Shown in pieces: positions 24,082 to 34,767 of a DNA stretch of 64,000 nt; the first letter of the stretch is position 1; each line of letters starts with the position of its first letter. A program made the position numbers and the translations under genes. Under the pieces are notes generated by a model. The model was not told the origin of the DNA, made no database searches, and saw only the letters and a list, made by a program, of their open reading frames with translations. The stretch is taken from the NCBI GenBank assembly GCA_030052745.1, contig JANBVO010000037.1, forward strand, positions 1 through 64,000, written 5' to 3'. The DNA comes from Pleurostoma richardsiae (Eukaryota > Ascomycota > Sordariomycetes > Calosphaeriales > Pleurostomataceae).

Positions 24082-25626
24082 ATGGGGTCGGCTTTGCCCT
24101 CAGGAGCAGCCGGCACGGCCGCTGGAGTGATGATATACTCCATCGCGTCATTGATATGTAGTGGCCTGCTGATATGGCTCACTTGGACGCACCAGGAGAG
24201 GAGCAGCTGTGAGGACCCTACTCGCTCTCGTGGGCCGCATACCACCTTCCCACGGGCCTGGTGATTAACATGGATAGATATTGCCTGCATATCCTACCTC
24301 GCCGTCGTGAGCACCCTGGCCTCGATCATCCAGCAGATTCACTTCATCGCCTTCTGGGAAGATGTCGTCATCACCCAATTCAAGCACAAGAAGACGCATC
24401 CGAACTCCCCTGAAAATGCTATCGCAGGTGGATCGGTTGGCATGGACCTGGTGCTTTTTTACATCCGTACGCCGGCCTGAGTTTGCCTCTGGACTGCCCC
24501 TAAATTGCTGACTGCGCCTGGCAGAGTATTATTGCTATAGCGTGCAAGCGATGCTCGTCATGTTTTGGTAAGGGCTTCAAGTCCCAAGACAGTTAGAGAA
24601 ACTGACCTAGGGGCCACATAGGTGCTGTGCCCTCGCGCAGTCGGTCTACGGCCTGACAGAGCTATCGACCTTGAAGCGTAGATTGAGGACGGTCAACAAC
24701 GTCGGCAAGGCCGTCGCGGTGCTCTTCCCCCTCATCACCATCCTGCTCCTCCGCGCGCCCGCGATCCAGGCGCACTTCGTCCTGTTTATCCTCCTGGCCG
24801 ACCTGCCGCGTTCGTATCCCAATGACCAAGTACCACGGCCCTACACGCGGTTACTGACATTCTCTTCAGTCATGGTCAGTCTAGCAATCGGCAGCGGCCT
24901 GCTGCTCGCCATCCTCGGGCGATACATCCACACGAAGCGGAAGCTCCTGAAATGGAGCCAGACATACGGCCAGTCCTTCTCGAGTGGCACCGGCCGACCA
25001 AAGGGGATGTACGACCGGTGGCTGCTGCTACGGTTCACCATCGCTTTCGTCATGCTCGCGTGCGTTTTCCTTTTCAGCCCCTTACCGACGTCCCTCCTCT
25101 TCCACGCACCTTCCCTTCTCCTCTGCCTGACCTAATGCTAAAGTCCGCTTTTGCGCCGCGCAGTGCCTTCGAAGTGACCAACAGCCTCTTCCAGGCCACG
25201 GCCGCCTCCAACAACCGCAAGGACGCGGCGTCGCCGGCGCCGAACCTCAGCCTGGGCCGAACGCGGAACACCCTCCTCCTGTTCCTGCCCGGTGTGACGC
25301 CCGGCCTGTTCATGTTCCTCATCTTCGGCATGACGGCGGCGTTCCGACGGCACATGCGCGAGAAGCTGCTCCCGGAGGGGTGGCGGCGGCGACGGCACAG
25401 CGACGCGGCGGGGTACCCCGGGAGGAGGAGGAGCGGAGCGAGGGGGCAGGTGGAGGTGCTGGGCGAGGGGGGGCCGCGGGGGAGCAGTAGAGACACGACG
25501 GAGTCGGGGATCGGGAGTGAGTCGGTCGACGTGGAGATACAGCTTGGGCACATGGGGATGAAGAGCGATGAGTGGCCGATCCTGCCTGGTGGTCGGGCTG
25601 GAGGCGGGGTGAGAGAGGTGCTCTGA
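24082..25626 (+). CDS. Fungal-specific seven-helix integral membrane protein
   Basis: Exons are 24082-24208, 24278-24466, 24525-24567, 24622-24809, 24870-25059 and 25164-25626, with all phases consistent, giving 399 aa. Hydrophobic segments suggest seven membrane helices, among them AGVMIYSIASLICSGLLIWL, VSTLASIIQQIHFIAFW, YYCYSVQAMLVMFW, VLFPLITILLL, VSLAIGSGLLLAILG and LLLFLPGVTPGLFMFLIFGM. The C-terminal tail of about 75 residues is Arg/Gly-rich, then acidic, and predicted cytosolic. Proteins of this shape, with the QQIH and FYIQYYCY motifs, are widespread in Pezizomycotina but uncharacterised. I infer no substrate. The fourth intron uses a weaker GTTCGT donor. Confidence 0.82.
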
Positions 25627-27878
25627 CTGTGCAAACGACAGAGAAGTGTCTTGAGACGTTTCCTACAAAGGGGCAGGTGGTTATACACAAGGCTTGGTCA
25701 AAGGGGACAGGGGAAAAGGATAGCTCCCTGGTATGGATATCGGCAGGTGGCTTTTCAGGAGCAATAGGTGGGAAGGGCAAGACTCAAAGATACCCCAAGG
25801 CCAACAGTGGTCTCATGATTCGATGAGAAGAGGGCAACGATAATACGAGTTGCCAAATTGTAGTTGCCACAAGGATTGTGTGACACGGAACCAGGAAGAG
25901 ACACTTGTCCACTGCGAACATCAGTTCCGAGACGAGATGCCACACACGAACTCTTCAGCAATTATGAAAAGAGTAACAAGAAGAACGAAAGATGAGCTTG
26001 AATGCCACGGTGGTCCGGTCTGACTTGCCAGTAAGATGGTCGACCCTGGCTGCTATTCCACCGACATCAGCTGAATTCCGCAGCCGGTGAGACCGTTGGA
26101 ACAGGCCCTCGATACAAGTCACGCGAATGCTTGGGCGAATGACAGAGCAACGAAGGCATGATGGAAGCAGCCGACCAGGCTGGGAGGATGTGCCGCCTTC
26201 TGAGTAGGGAAAAGCCGTGTTGGGCGGAAGAGATCGCCGCCAATGGTCGATGTTGACGGCCACTGCTTAAGGGTCTGGTTTTGCTCCTTGATGATGGACG
26301 ACAAGATACAGAAACAGACATCGACGCGAGAGGGCATGTGATGAGAGGTTCTTAACGATAGAAGAGGAGAATGTAGAGAAAAAAAATGAGAGGCGAACGC
26401 CACATCACGGCAGGGATATTGACATGTTTTTGATTTCAGGGGACGCGGAATATGCCTGGCACCGAGACACGTACGAACCCCAGGAAAACCCCGGACTCGG
26501 CCGGGTCAACAAACCAACCAAAACAGCACGATGCGGGGATGATGGGAGTAAAAAGTCGAGTCGGCGGGCTGGAGGGATAAACAAGCAGCGGCATGAAGAA
26601 GACTTGCGAGCCTCATCAAAGACCCCCACCGGCGCTGCGACTGTGATATGCTGCAGGCCTGCAGCTGCAAGGCCCTCTTCTCTCTCCCCTCTTTGAGGGC
26701 GGGATAAACAATAACAGTCTCACCTAATGCTCTCGCCCTGTTTCGTGTCTGCTGGTCAACTGCCAATTGTGGTCTTTCTCGCTTGTCCAACCTCCGAGAT
26801 CTTCTTTGGTCTATTTACTACTGCGTAGAAGTTCGTCTTTGTCTGGCCTGCGACACCCCGTCCATTGAATTTTGCACATGCTCGCTCGCTGCAGTGTAAA
26901 GCCGGCGTTATTGGATCTGAGAGGGCCGGATCTACGTTAATTACGTGCAGCGGACCTGCGACGGCCAGCCAACCTTAATCTCAGCTCTTCCGTATTCGCG
27001 GGTTTTGCGAGCTGGCGAGTCAGCTTTCCGACATTCGACCAGAGTTGACATCTCGTTTCGCCACCACCACCGCCGAGAACTTGCGGGACTCCGTCCGTCT
27101 TCTCCCTTTTTTCCATCCTGCAGCTGCGTCTCGTCTCGTCGCCCTGCATTGCGCATATCCTGCTGCATCGCGCCCTTTTAGAGCGCCGGCTGCTTTGCTT
27201 GCTGTTCGTGCATTTCTCCGCTCATCTTTCGTTCCTCACCCACCGTCCACCGCCCACCGCCCTTTTGCTCGCCGGTCCACGAACCAACCATCCACCCGCT
27301 GGACCTGCAGCTTTCGCAGCCCAGATCGCCATCTCAGTGGCCCTCACAGCCAGGACGACGCGTGAAAAGGGGACCAACGAGAGCCCCTAGTTCCTTCTCT
27401 TACTCAGTGCGGCGTGCGGTGGCACCGTCCAGCCGGACTGCGACGCTCTTTTCGTTGGTGGTTCAACGGCTGCAGCGGCTGATTCGCCCGCTCACCCACA
27501 CACACCTCCCTCCTCCCGCAGCAGACGAACGAACGGGACGGCCTACCCGAGTCAAGCCGCTAAAAAAAAAGGGATTAGCGATTACAAGGGGGAAACTTTT
27601 TTTCTCCGTTCCTTGACTCCGCCTTTGTTGTGCTGGACGGCGCAGAGGACGGCGCTCTCAATATAATCCTCGCCCTGCCGACCGACCGCGACCGACGGCA
27701 CACGCGCCTCCCGGGGTGGCCCATGAGAGACTAATTGACCCACGAGACTGTCGAGCTGGTTGGCTTCTCCTTCACAGGACTAACCGGGCAGATCCTCGTT
27801 GTCCCTCCTTGCCTTCGTCTCTCTCTCACCATTCTCCCTTCTCTTCCAACCTCGCCCTCCACTCGCTCGCTGCCCGCG
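25627..27878. other. Intergenic plus long pyrimidine-rich leader of the F-box gene
   Basis: About 2.25 kb. From roughly 26.9 kb on it becomes C/T-rich with CCACC and TTTTCTCC tracts, as is usual in promoters and 5' leaders of highly regulated filamentous-fungal genes. There is no ATG in the F-box frame upstream of 27879. No other gene is visible. Confidence 0.5.
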
Positions 27879-30380
27879 ATGGTTGTCCCCGCGACGACGC
27901 GCCGCATCTTTCCCATCAACGACTGGGCGCCGGCCCAAGAAGCGATCTACGCCGACGAGCCCTCCTCCTCCTTTCCCCCCTCCTCCGCCGCCATGTATGA
28001 CAACGGCCGCGTTGTGCCGAATGAGCAGAGGCTGCGCAGCCTGAGCCTGTCGCTGCCGTGGCGCCACCGCCCTAAGTCTTCCGTCTTCGACTTTGACGAT
28101 CTCGAGCACCACTCCGGCGAGCTGGCCCTCGAGCGCAGCCGCACCCACAATGGCCACGGCGCCTACGACTTCGGGCACGGCGACGCCGAGCCGACCACGC
28201 AGGGAAACAACAAGGGCAAGAAGACCATCGGTGGTATGATCCGACGTGCTAGCATCTCGCTCAAGGGCATCGTCCACCGTCGAGCCTCTATGGTCCACGC
28301 TCCTTCTACAGCGGACGAGCAAGCGGAGTCGCGGCATCACTTCCTACGCACCTCCCACGGTCATTCGCACACTCAGTCACACCACCTGCTCTCGGCTCCG
28401 CAGTCGCACGGCCGGCCGGTGACAAGCCACTCGACGTGGCATCGGCTCCGGCAAGCTGCCAGCTTCCGCCACTCGCGCGTCCTCGACAGCGATTTCTTCA
28501 TCCAGGAGCCGCTGTCCTCTTCTCCCGAAGATGCCACAGCGCCATCCACCCCTGCCATCCCCGTGCCCGGTGTCGGTAATGCGCCGCCGATCATCCCACA
28601 CAACACAGGCTACGGGGCCAGGGCCGCGGCGGCTGCCTGGCAGAACGAGTTCCACGGCCACCACGAGCCAACGGTCGTTCTGAGCCCCAAGAACCAGTGG
28701 CTCTCGCCCGAGGATGGCCAGAACGACCATGAGAGCGGCATTGGCATCGCTGTCACCAGCGCAGAGTCTGACATTGCCGACGAGCTGCAGGACCTGGACC
28801 TGGACCTGGACCTGGACCTTGACCTCGTCACGAGTGAGGGCGAGCAGATCCTGGGCTGTGCTCCCGAGATCAGCAGGATCGACTTCATCGATCAGTTGCC
28901 CACAGAGCTCGCCATCCAGATCCTAGCTCATCTCGACGCCTCGGCCCTGGCGACGGCGAGTCAGGTCTCCAAGGAATGGAATCGCGTTGTCGCGAGCCAG
29001 CACGTCTGGCGTGAGTCGTTCCTCCGCGAGAAGACGTCGACGTATGCCACGAGCGGCCCAGTCCGGCCTGGCAGCGGCCTGGGTGTGCCTGCCGTGAAGC
29101 CGGACAACGACTGGAAGGAGATCTACCGGGTCAAAGAAGAGTTGGATCAGCGGTGGAAAGAGGGCAAGGCTACACCGGTGTATCTGAATGGACACTCGGA
29201 CAGTATTTACTGTCTGCAGTTCGATGAGTACGTTATGGATCTTTTCTTACCTTCTGTACATCGTTGCGGAGCTACATTTGCCGCCTCAAGATCTTGATAC
29301 TGACTTTATTTCTACAGGCACAAGATCATCACGGGCTCCCGCGACAAGACCATTCGTATCTGGGACATGCACACCATGGCCTGCAAGCTCATCATTGGTC
29401 CTCCCGAAGTTGTGAATGATTCTTCTCTCTTATACGACGTTAATGGCCAACCCATCCACTACGCCGCCTTTGAGAGCGCTGCAGCACCTAACAACGACAC
29501 ACCCGGCGAGCCTACACCCAGCACACGCACCACCTCTGTTCCGGCTGCTGTTTGCTTCCCAACGCATCACAAGGCTTCGATTCTCTGCCTGCAGTACGAT
29601 GACGAGATCCTCGTTACCGGCAGCAGCGACGCCTCCTGCATCGTATACAACGTGAAGGGTGGCTACCGCCCGATCCGCCGTCTGCGCCACCACAGTGCCG
29701 CCGTGCTAGACCTGTGCTTCGACGACCGGCACATTGTCACCTGCTCCAAGGACATCAGCATCTGCGTGTGGGACCGTGCCACCGGCGCCCTGCTCAAGCA
29801 ACTGCGCGGGCACTCCGGCCCCGTCAACGCGGTGCAGATGCGCGGCAACACCATCGTGTCGTGCAGCGGCGACTTCCGGGTCAAGCTGTGGAACGTGGAC
29901 ACGGGCAAGCAGATCCGCGAGTTCGTCGGGCACACCAAGGGCCTGGCATGCAGCCAGTTCAGCGAGGACGGGCGGTACGTGGCCAGCGCGGGCAACGACA
30001 AGGTGATTCGCGTGTGGGACGCCAACACGGGCGAGTGCCTGCGGGAGATGCGCGCGCACGACAACCTGGTGCGCAGCCTGCACATCGACTCGGTCAGCGG
30101 GCGGCTGGTCAGCGGCAGCTACGACACCGACATCAAGGTGTTCGACATGGAGACGGGCAGGCAGCTGCTCGACTTCCCCAAGTGGCACGCCAGCTGGGTG
30201 CTCAGCGCCAAGAGCGACTACCGCCGCATCGTCAGCACGGGCCAGGACCCCAAGATCCTGGTCATGGATTTCGGGGCCGGGGTCAAGGGGATTGAGATGC
30301 TGGAGAGTGGCCGGTGCGCGGAGGGGGCTGTTACTGGGGGCATCATCGAGGTTGACGCGGCCGAAGCTGGATACATCTGA
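27879..30380 (+). CDS. F-box and WD40-repeat protein (SCF substrate receptor)
   Basis: Predicted SCF ubiquitin-ligase receptor: the F-box binds Skp1 and the WD40 propeller binds the substrate. Exons are 27879-29227 and 29318-30380 (donor GTACGT, acceptor CTACAG), giving 803 aa. Residues 1-330 are low-complexity, His/Ser-rich and probably disordered, with an Asp-Leu repeat near 305-317. The F-box is near 338-380 (LPTELAIQILAHLDASALATAS). Seven WD-type units follow from about 436, including GHSDSIYCLQFD, HKASILCLQYDDEI, GHSGPVNAVQM, GHTKGLACSQF and AHDNLVRSLHI. It resembles the general Fbw/Met30/Pof11 class, but the ortholog is not certain. The ATG at 27879 is the first in frame. Confidence 0.9.
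28791..28826 (+). repeat. GACCTG hexanucleotide repeat coding for (Asp-Leu)6
   Basis: Four perfect GACCTG units are followed by GACCTT and GACCTC in the F-box gene. They encode six Asp-Leu dipeptides about 20 residues before the F-box. The tract is prone to copy-number change. Confidence 0.85.
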
Positions 30381-31514
30381 AATCGGACGTCGCTGGACCA
30401 CACATGGGCTCCCGGAGTCGAGCGGAGGAAATAATGGGTGATCTTCTCCCGCGATGGAGAATGAGGAAAGTTTGGATACTCCGCCCCAGATCGTCTGGAA
30501 CCTGGCAGCTGGTCTGCCGCTACACCGCTATATATCGTCACGAATCTCCTTGTCACGAACGACGGGCTCGACAGGCTCTCGGCCGTGGACGACGCGTCCC
30601 GTTCGAGAATCCCTTCGCGCTCAACGACTGGGTAATCCTGTCCTCTGGACAGAGGACAAGAAAAAAGAACGGCATCAGACATACTACTGGAGATGAGGCT
30701 GCCCCTCACGGGGACACAAGGCTTGGATGTATGGCCTGCTCTCTCCAGCTTCTGCTTCGTCTTGGGCTTTCCGGCCTCTCATACACTTCTGCTTTCCGCG
30801 CTGCTCATCCACGTCACCTGCGTGGAGTTTGCATATCGCATTGTTGGATTTAGGCACTTCGCATTCAGTGTCTTTTGCATAGCGAGCGAGGGAATCTTGC
30901 TGTATAGCCGGGCTCCTTTAGCTCGGTAGTCGTTCTGTTGCTCGCTACCTACCTTTGGGCTGGCTAGAATCTTTGCCCCCGCTTCCTTTTGTCAGATAGT
31001 TGATGGCATATAGAACTTGCGTCTTGGCTTCCCAAGCTGTGGCTCTTGCTGGGATCAGAGAGCTCTTAATGACATGATGAAGAAGCTTGCTTGCCTTCCT
31101 GAACGCAAATTGTCCTATGAGAACTCGGGGTTGAATAAGCGGTGATGTTAACTTTTCTGCAACATGTTTTAGACAGGTTGACTGCTATATTACAGTTATA
31201 CCCCGCCATTCCATCATGGTCACCTCTGCAATCCCGATTATTTTGCGTAGTACGAACTGTGTAAACGACGTGGAGTCCAAGGAGTATAAAGTGTGGCTGA
31301 CCTCTTGATGGATATCATGGTCGAAAACAAGATCCAGAGGAAGGACCCAGGAGAGGCTCCAATCGACGGGCCAATATGCTTATGACAATCTTCGCTGCCA
31401 CTTTCTTTTAGACAACGGCCCACCTGACTCAAGATATATCTATATTTGCATATAAGTGGAATGGGTTAAAGCTGTGAGCGCCTCTCATCACATCATCTAA
31501 CTCAGCAGAGTTGA
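30381..31514. other. Intergenic after the F-box gene
   Basis: 3' UTR of the F-box gene and unassigned DNA. A 78-codon ATG-initiated hydrophobic ORF at about 30.69-30.93 kb has no other support. Confidence 0.4.
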
Positions 31515-32045
31515 CCGATCCGGCCCTCTAGTACAGAGATACCTGTCAGCCCGGTCATTAAGAGCCACCTTAGCCACTATCCTTTCAATCCTTCTGAGGC
31601 CTCGCCGGAGTACACTGATGACGAGTACAAGGAAGCACTCGGGGAAGAGGCGTACAAACGCCTGGTCATGGGGAGAATCTCACAACGCAGAAAGTGGGGA
31701 CAGAAGCTGCCCGATAACGAGGTCGATTTTCTGAAGACTTACCCGGAACTGAACACAGAAGCGTGAAGGCGCCGGTCGCTGTATGAACCCAGATGCTGGA
31801 GGAAGTCGCGTTTTTGATCATGACGCCTGTATGGTCTGTAACTGGGATCCAAAGGCACTCTGCAAGTTGAGTTCGTCAGGGACCTTGAAGGGGGGAACTA
31901 AGGTAAAGGCTACGGGTGGAACGAGCACGCTGGCCTCGCGTACCACGGGGACGACAGCGCCCAGCTTTCCCAGTACGCGGCAGAATTACAAGACTGCATC
32001 TATCACAGCGACCACGAGGAAGCGGCCCTCATATTTCGTGCTTGA
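31515..32045 (+). pseudogene. Broken coding relic in at least two frames
   Basis: Two protein-like blocks sit close together in different frames. The first (31515-31766, no ATG) reads through SHYPFNPSEASPEYTDDEYK and RKWGQKLPDNEVDFLKTYPE to a TGA. The second (about 31863-32045) reads QVEFVRDLEGGN, then an in-frame TAA at about 31899, then GKGYGWNEHAGLAYHGDDSA to a TGA. Composition is clearly protein-like, but stops and a frame change prevent one product. I do not recognise the family. A decayed gene or transposon fragment is most likely. Unrecognised introns are an alternative. Confidence 0.4.
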
Positions 32046-32277
32046 CGACAGCCTAGATCAAAGTTGGGCTCACAACCTAACAGGGTAACAACGGTGCCTC
32101 CTCCCTCACGCTCTCTGACAAGATTTGTCTCTGATAGCTGAACAGCTTTACTTTTCTCAATCAAGGGCTGTCTGTGATGTCTGAGAAAGTCTGAAGGGCT
32201 ATGGGGTCTCATTAGTCCTTACGCGTCTTAATGCTAGTCTAGTTCTGTGAGAACTGAAGGCCTACTGCTCATTTTCC

Positions 32278-32853
32278 TTAGCCCGGCTCTAGGAGCAAGG
32301 GCTCCCTCGCTGATGAGTTCCGGGCGTAGGTGTACTTAGCTGGGTAGCCGAAGTATTGTCTAAGCTCAATAGCAAACACGTGAAATGTCCAGAGTTTACG
32401 CCGGAAATTCCCAGTAGTGACCGTTAGTAATCCCATCCATAACAAACTTGAGGGGAAAGTTGTTAGATGTGTACTCTTCCATTGGTGTGGAGGTCGACAA
32501 GTGAGATATGAGACGGACAGATATTGACTTGAACGGACGACGGGTTTGCTATCAACCGACTCCAGTCGCCAAGACTTGGTATTGAATGCAGATGTCACAG
32601 GCTGCGGTCCTTCGTTCCTTGTACAGTCAATGATGGAGTTTTTGACTAGTTGCGAGCTGTTATTTCTACGTTTCCTGGCCATGGAAGTATAGTCCCTTTC
32701 TCGCATAAGAGAATCAAAATAGATGCAAAAGTCTCTATGAGGATAGGCAGAATGTATCATCACTGTCTCACAATTGTACGCAGGATATATATCATGTGGC
32801 GATGATTCATCGACCCTGAGTTTAACTCTTAAACTATGTCTGTCTGTAGCCAT
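32278..32853 (-). CDS. Hypothetical protein (unassigned single ORF)
   Basis: A 191-codon ATG-initiated open frame in a region with lower GC than the surrounding genes, where long chance ORFs are less likely. The product starts MATDRHSLRVKLRVDES and contains a basic patch (MARKRRNNSS). I see no signal peptide, clear domain or splice sites. It may be a real orphan gene, a relic next to the decayed block at 31.5-32.0 kb, or chance. Confidence 0.25.
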   Translation of the reverse strand: MATDRHSLRVKLRVDESSPHDIYPAYNCETVMIHSAYPHRDFCIYFDSLMRERDYTSMARKRRNNSSQLVKNSIIDCTRNEGPQPVTSAFNTKSWRLESVDSKPVVRSSQYLSVSYLTCRPPHQWKSTHLTTFPSSLLWMGLLTVTTGNFRRKLWTFHVFAIELRQYFGYPAKYTYARNSSAREPLLLEPG

Positions 32854-33086
32854 GGAAACGCCCGGAGAAATGTGCAGTGCATCGACCTTTGAACCAAGTT
32901 CACAACCCTCTAACACAGCGACCTACCTTATCTTTGATCCGAAAGTGGAGTAACGGCGCATCAACGCCTAAGATCTAACGATAACGGCCTCGAGAGCCCG
33001 CCGGGGCCGAAGTATGGGACCTGACGAAGCCAAGTCAACTGTATCCGACCGGACCATCCAAGGCCGCGGACTATATGAGACAGTTC

Positions 33087-33981
33087 TTACATTTGCCCCA
33101 GCTCAGAAGCCGTGTCCGCCTCCTCTCGCTTGGCCCGATTCAGCCGACTGGGATATTTGTACGCAAAGAAAAGCATGGTGAAGAGCATGAGAACACCATC
33201 AAAGACGTAGACCGACCACTCGTGCTCCAGGAGGTACCCATCTTGGCCCATAGCGTACTCGATAACACGGAAGATGTTCCGGCCCATGATGAACGCCGAG
33301 GTCACGTAGAGCATGATGAGAATGCCCTGCCACGGGACATTGCGCGCGCGCCTCAATTGCCCGTGCCTCCGGAACTTCACGTTGAAGACGAGAGCAGTGA
33401 GGCAGAAGATGCCAAAGATGACGACCTGGAATATCAGGCCGGCGATGATGACGTTCTGACCCGTGTTCGTCTCGCTCTTGGTGTCGGCCTTGACGAGCAG
33501 CCCGGCGCCGCTCCCCTGGATGAGGAAGCTGAAGACGTCGCCGAAGACGAAGATGCGGGTGATCCAGCGGGCCGGGACGAAGGAGTATTTCTCGCCGCGG
33601 ACGGCGAAGATGACGCGGCTCAGGGTCATGTAGAGCGATGCGGCGAAGAGGATAGGGGCCAGAAGGAGGAAGATGGACTGAAGGATGTAAGGGATGAGTT
33701 CGCCTGTCGCGTTGTAGGCAAGGGCCCGCCCGACGTAACCGATGATTTCGACTGTGCGGCTAGGTGAGCCAAGGGACCGGGCCAGTGGACAAGGACTGGA
33801 GACTGGACTTACACACGCCCCCGACGATGAAAGGGATACAAAACCACGTGCGTCGCGTAGCCATCAAGTAGTTGTGTAAGAAGGTCGCGGCACCAAACAG
33901 CACAGCAAACACGATGGCCGCCGGCAGGCTGGGAATGTAGTGCCATAGAGGATAGCCATTGTGGGTCTCGAGAGTAGGCAT
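33087..33981 (-). CDS. RTA1-family seven-helix membrane protein (copy A)
   Basis: RTA1-like proteins are fungal plasma-membrane proteins linked to lipid translocation and resistance to sterol-binding or cationic compounds (for example Rta1, Rsb1, Pug1). Exons are 33981-33813 and 33751-33087 (donor GTAAGT), giving 277 aa. Seven hydrophobic segments are visible, with the family landmark FEIIGYVGRA created exactly at the splice junction. LLLAPILFAASLYMTLSR, RIFVFGDVFSFLIQGSGAG and RNIFRVIEY follow, all classical RTA1 signatures. The C-terminal tail is short and charged. It is divergent from a paralogue 787 bp away. Confidence 0.93.
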
Positions 33982-34357
33982 GTTGGAGGACCGTGGGCTG
34001 GAACGAGTCCAAAACGTATGGCGGGACTACTCTGTCTTACAGTAGGGGAAGGCCGAAGGGCAATGACCAAGTGTCAGAAACCCCTTTGCATCAAGAAGTC
34101 CGTGTCCGCGCGTATGGATGCCCGCGAGCAGCGGCCGACCGGCCCCTGATATAGTTTTTGACACATCAGGATCCTGTGCTTTGTCGGATCCGGAAGAGTG
34201 TACACGTATTCAATGCTATACGCTCTTAGCCAGTCGGCGCCGAACTTGGGATGAAGATCCAGTCAGGGTTGCAGTCGCCCTTTAGTTCCATCGTGCCATA
34301 ACGTTATACCAGAGCCGCGTCTTGCGTGGCTCTCACAACGTATGGGGCGGTGCTCTT

Positions 34358-34367
34358 ATACGCGTAT
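34358..34367. promoter_or_regulatory. ATACGCGTAT palindrome, copy 1
   Basis: Perfect 10-bp palindrome in the bidirectional RTA1 promoter, 400 bp before copy B. It shares flanks (CTCTT...C) with copy 2, 137 bp away, which argues against chance. Confidence 0.45.
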
Positions 34368-34494
34368 CGGTTAGGCTGACGTATTTTCTTAGCGCCGGGA
34401 TCCGCATGCGCAGGGTTTTGGACCGAGACCGAGACCAACTAAGCTTATGGCTAGCAGACGCCATTCGGGAACTGCCGAGTCTGCAGGGCTCTTT

Positions 34495-34504
34495 ATACGC
34501 GTAT
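34495..34504. promoter_or_regulatory. ATACGCGTAT palindrome, copy 2
   Basis: Second perfect copy of the palindrome, 264 bp before the copy B start codon. Confidence 0.45.
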
Positions 34505-34767
34505 CTCTCTGTTGGGACATGATGGAAATAGAATAAAGCAATAGCGTTGCCCTGTGGAGTCCCGCCTCGTGTTGACCCCTGACGCGGTGTCGCGCCCCAA
34601 GATGTCTCCTTAAATACCTTTAATACCCCTTTGTCCTTCTGGCTAGGACTCGGAGGGATGTTGTGTAACGAGTCTCTACATCGATATCGACCTCTACAGC
34701 CTTTGCAGCAGGACAAAGCCGGCAACAGCACCAGCACCACGCTCATTATCCGAGACTTGAAACTACC

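Larger units (their letters stand above)
33982..34767. promoter_or_regulatory. Bidirectional promoter of the two RTA1-family genes
   Basis: The 786-bp segment between the two divergent start codons. It contains two copies of the palindrome ATACGCGTAT (34358-34367 and 34495-34504) within CTCTT(T)ATACGCGTATC. Each holds an ACGCGT core like the MluI cell-cycle box. A shared regulator is plausible but unproven. Confidence 0.5.

Noticed and set aside
16018-25626. A secondary-metabolite gene cluster (regulator, Diels-Alderase-like protein, membrane protein)
   Set aside because: No polyketide synthase, peptide synthetase, terpene cyclase, P450 or other tailoring gene is present, and spacing is wide.
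27735-27878. 48-residue N-terminal extension of the F-box/WD40 protein
   Set aside because: The frame is open, but the only upstream initiator is TTG. The first ATG is at 27879.
30693-30929. 78-codon hydrophobic ORF after the F-box gene
   Set aside because: It sits in the probable 3' UTR region, with no signal peptide logic, homology or codon support.
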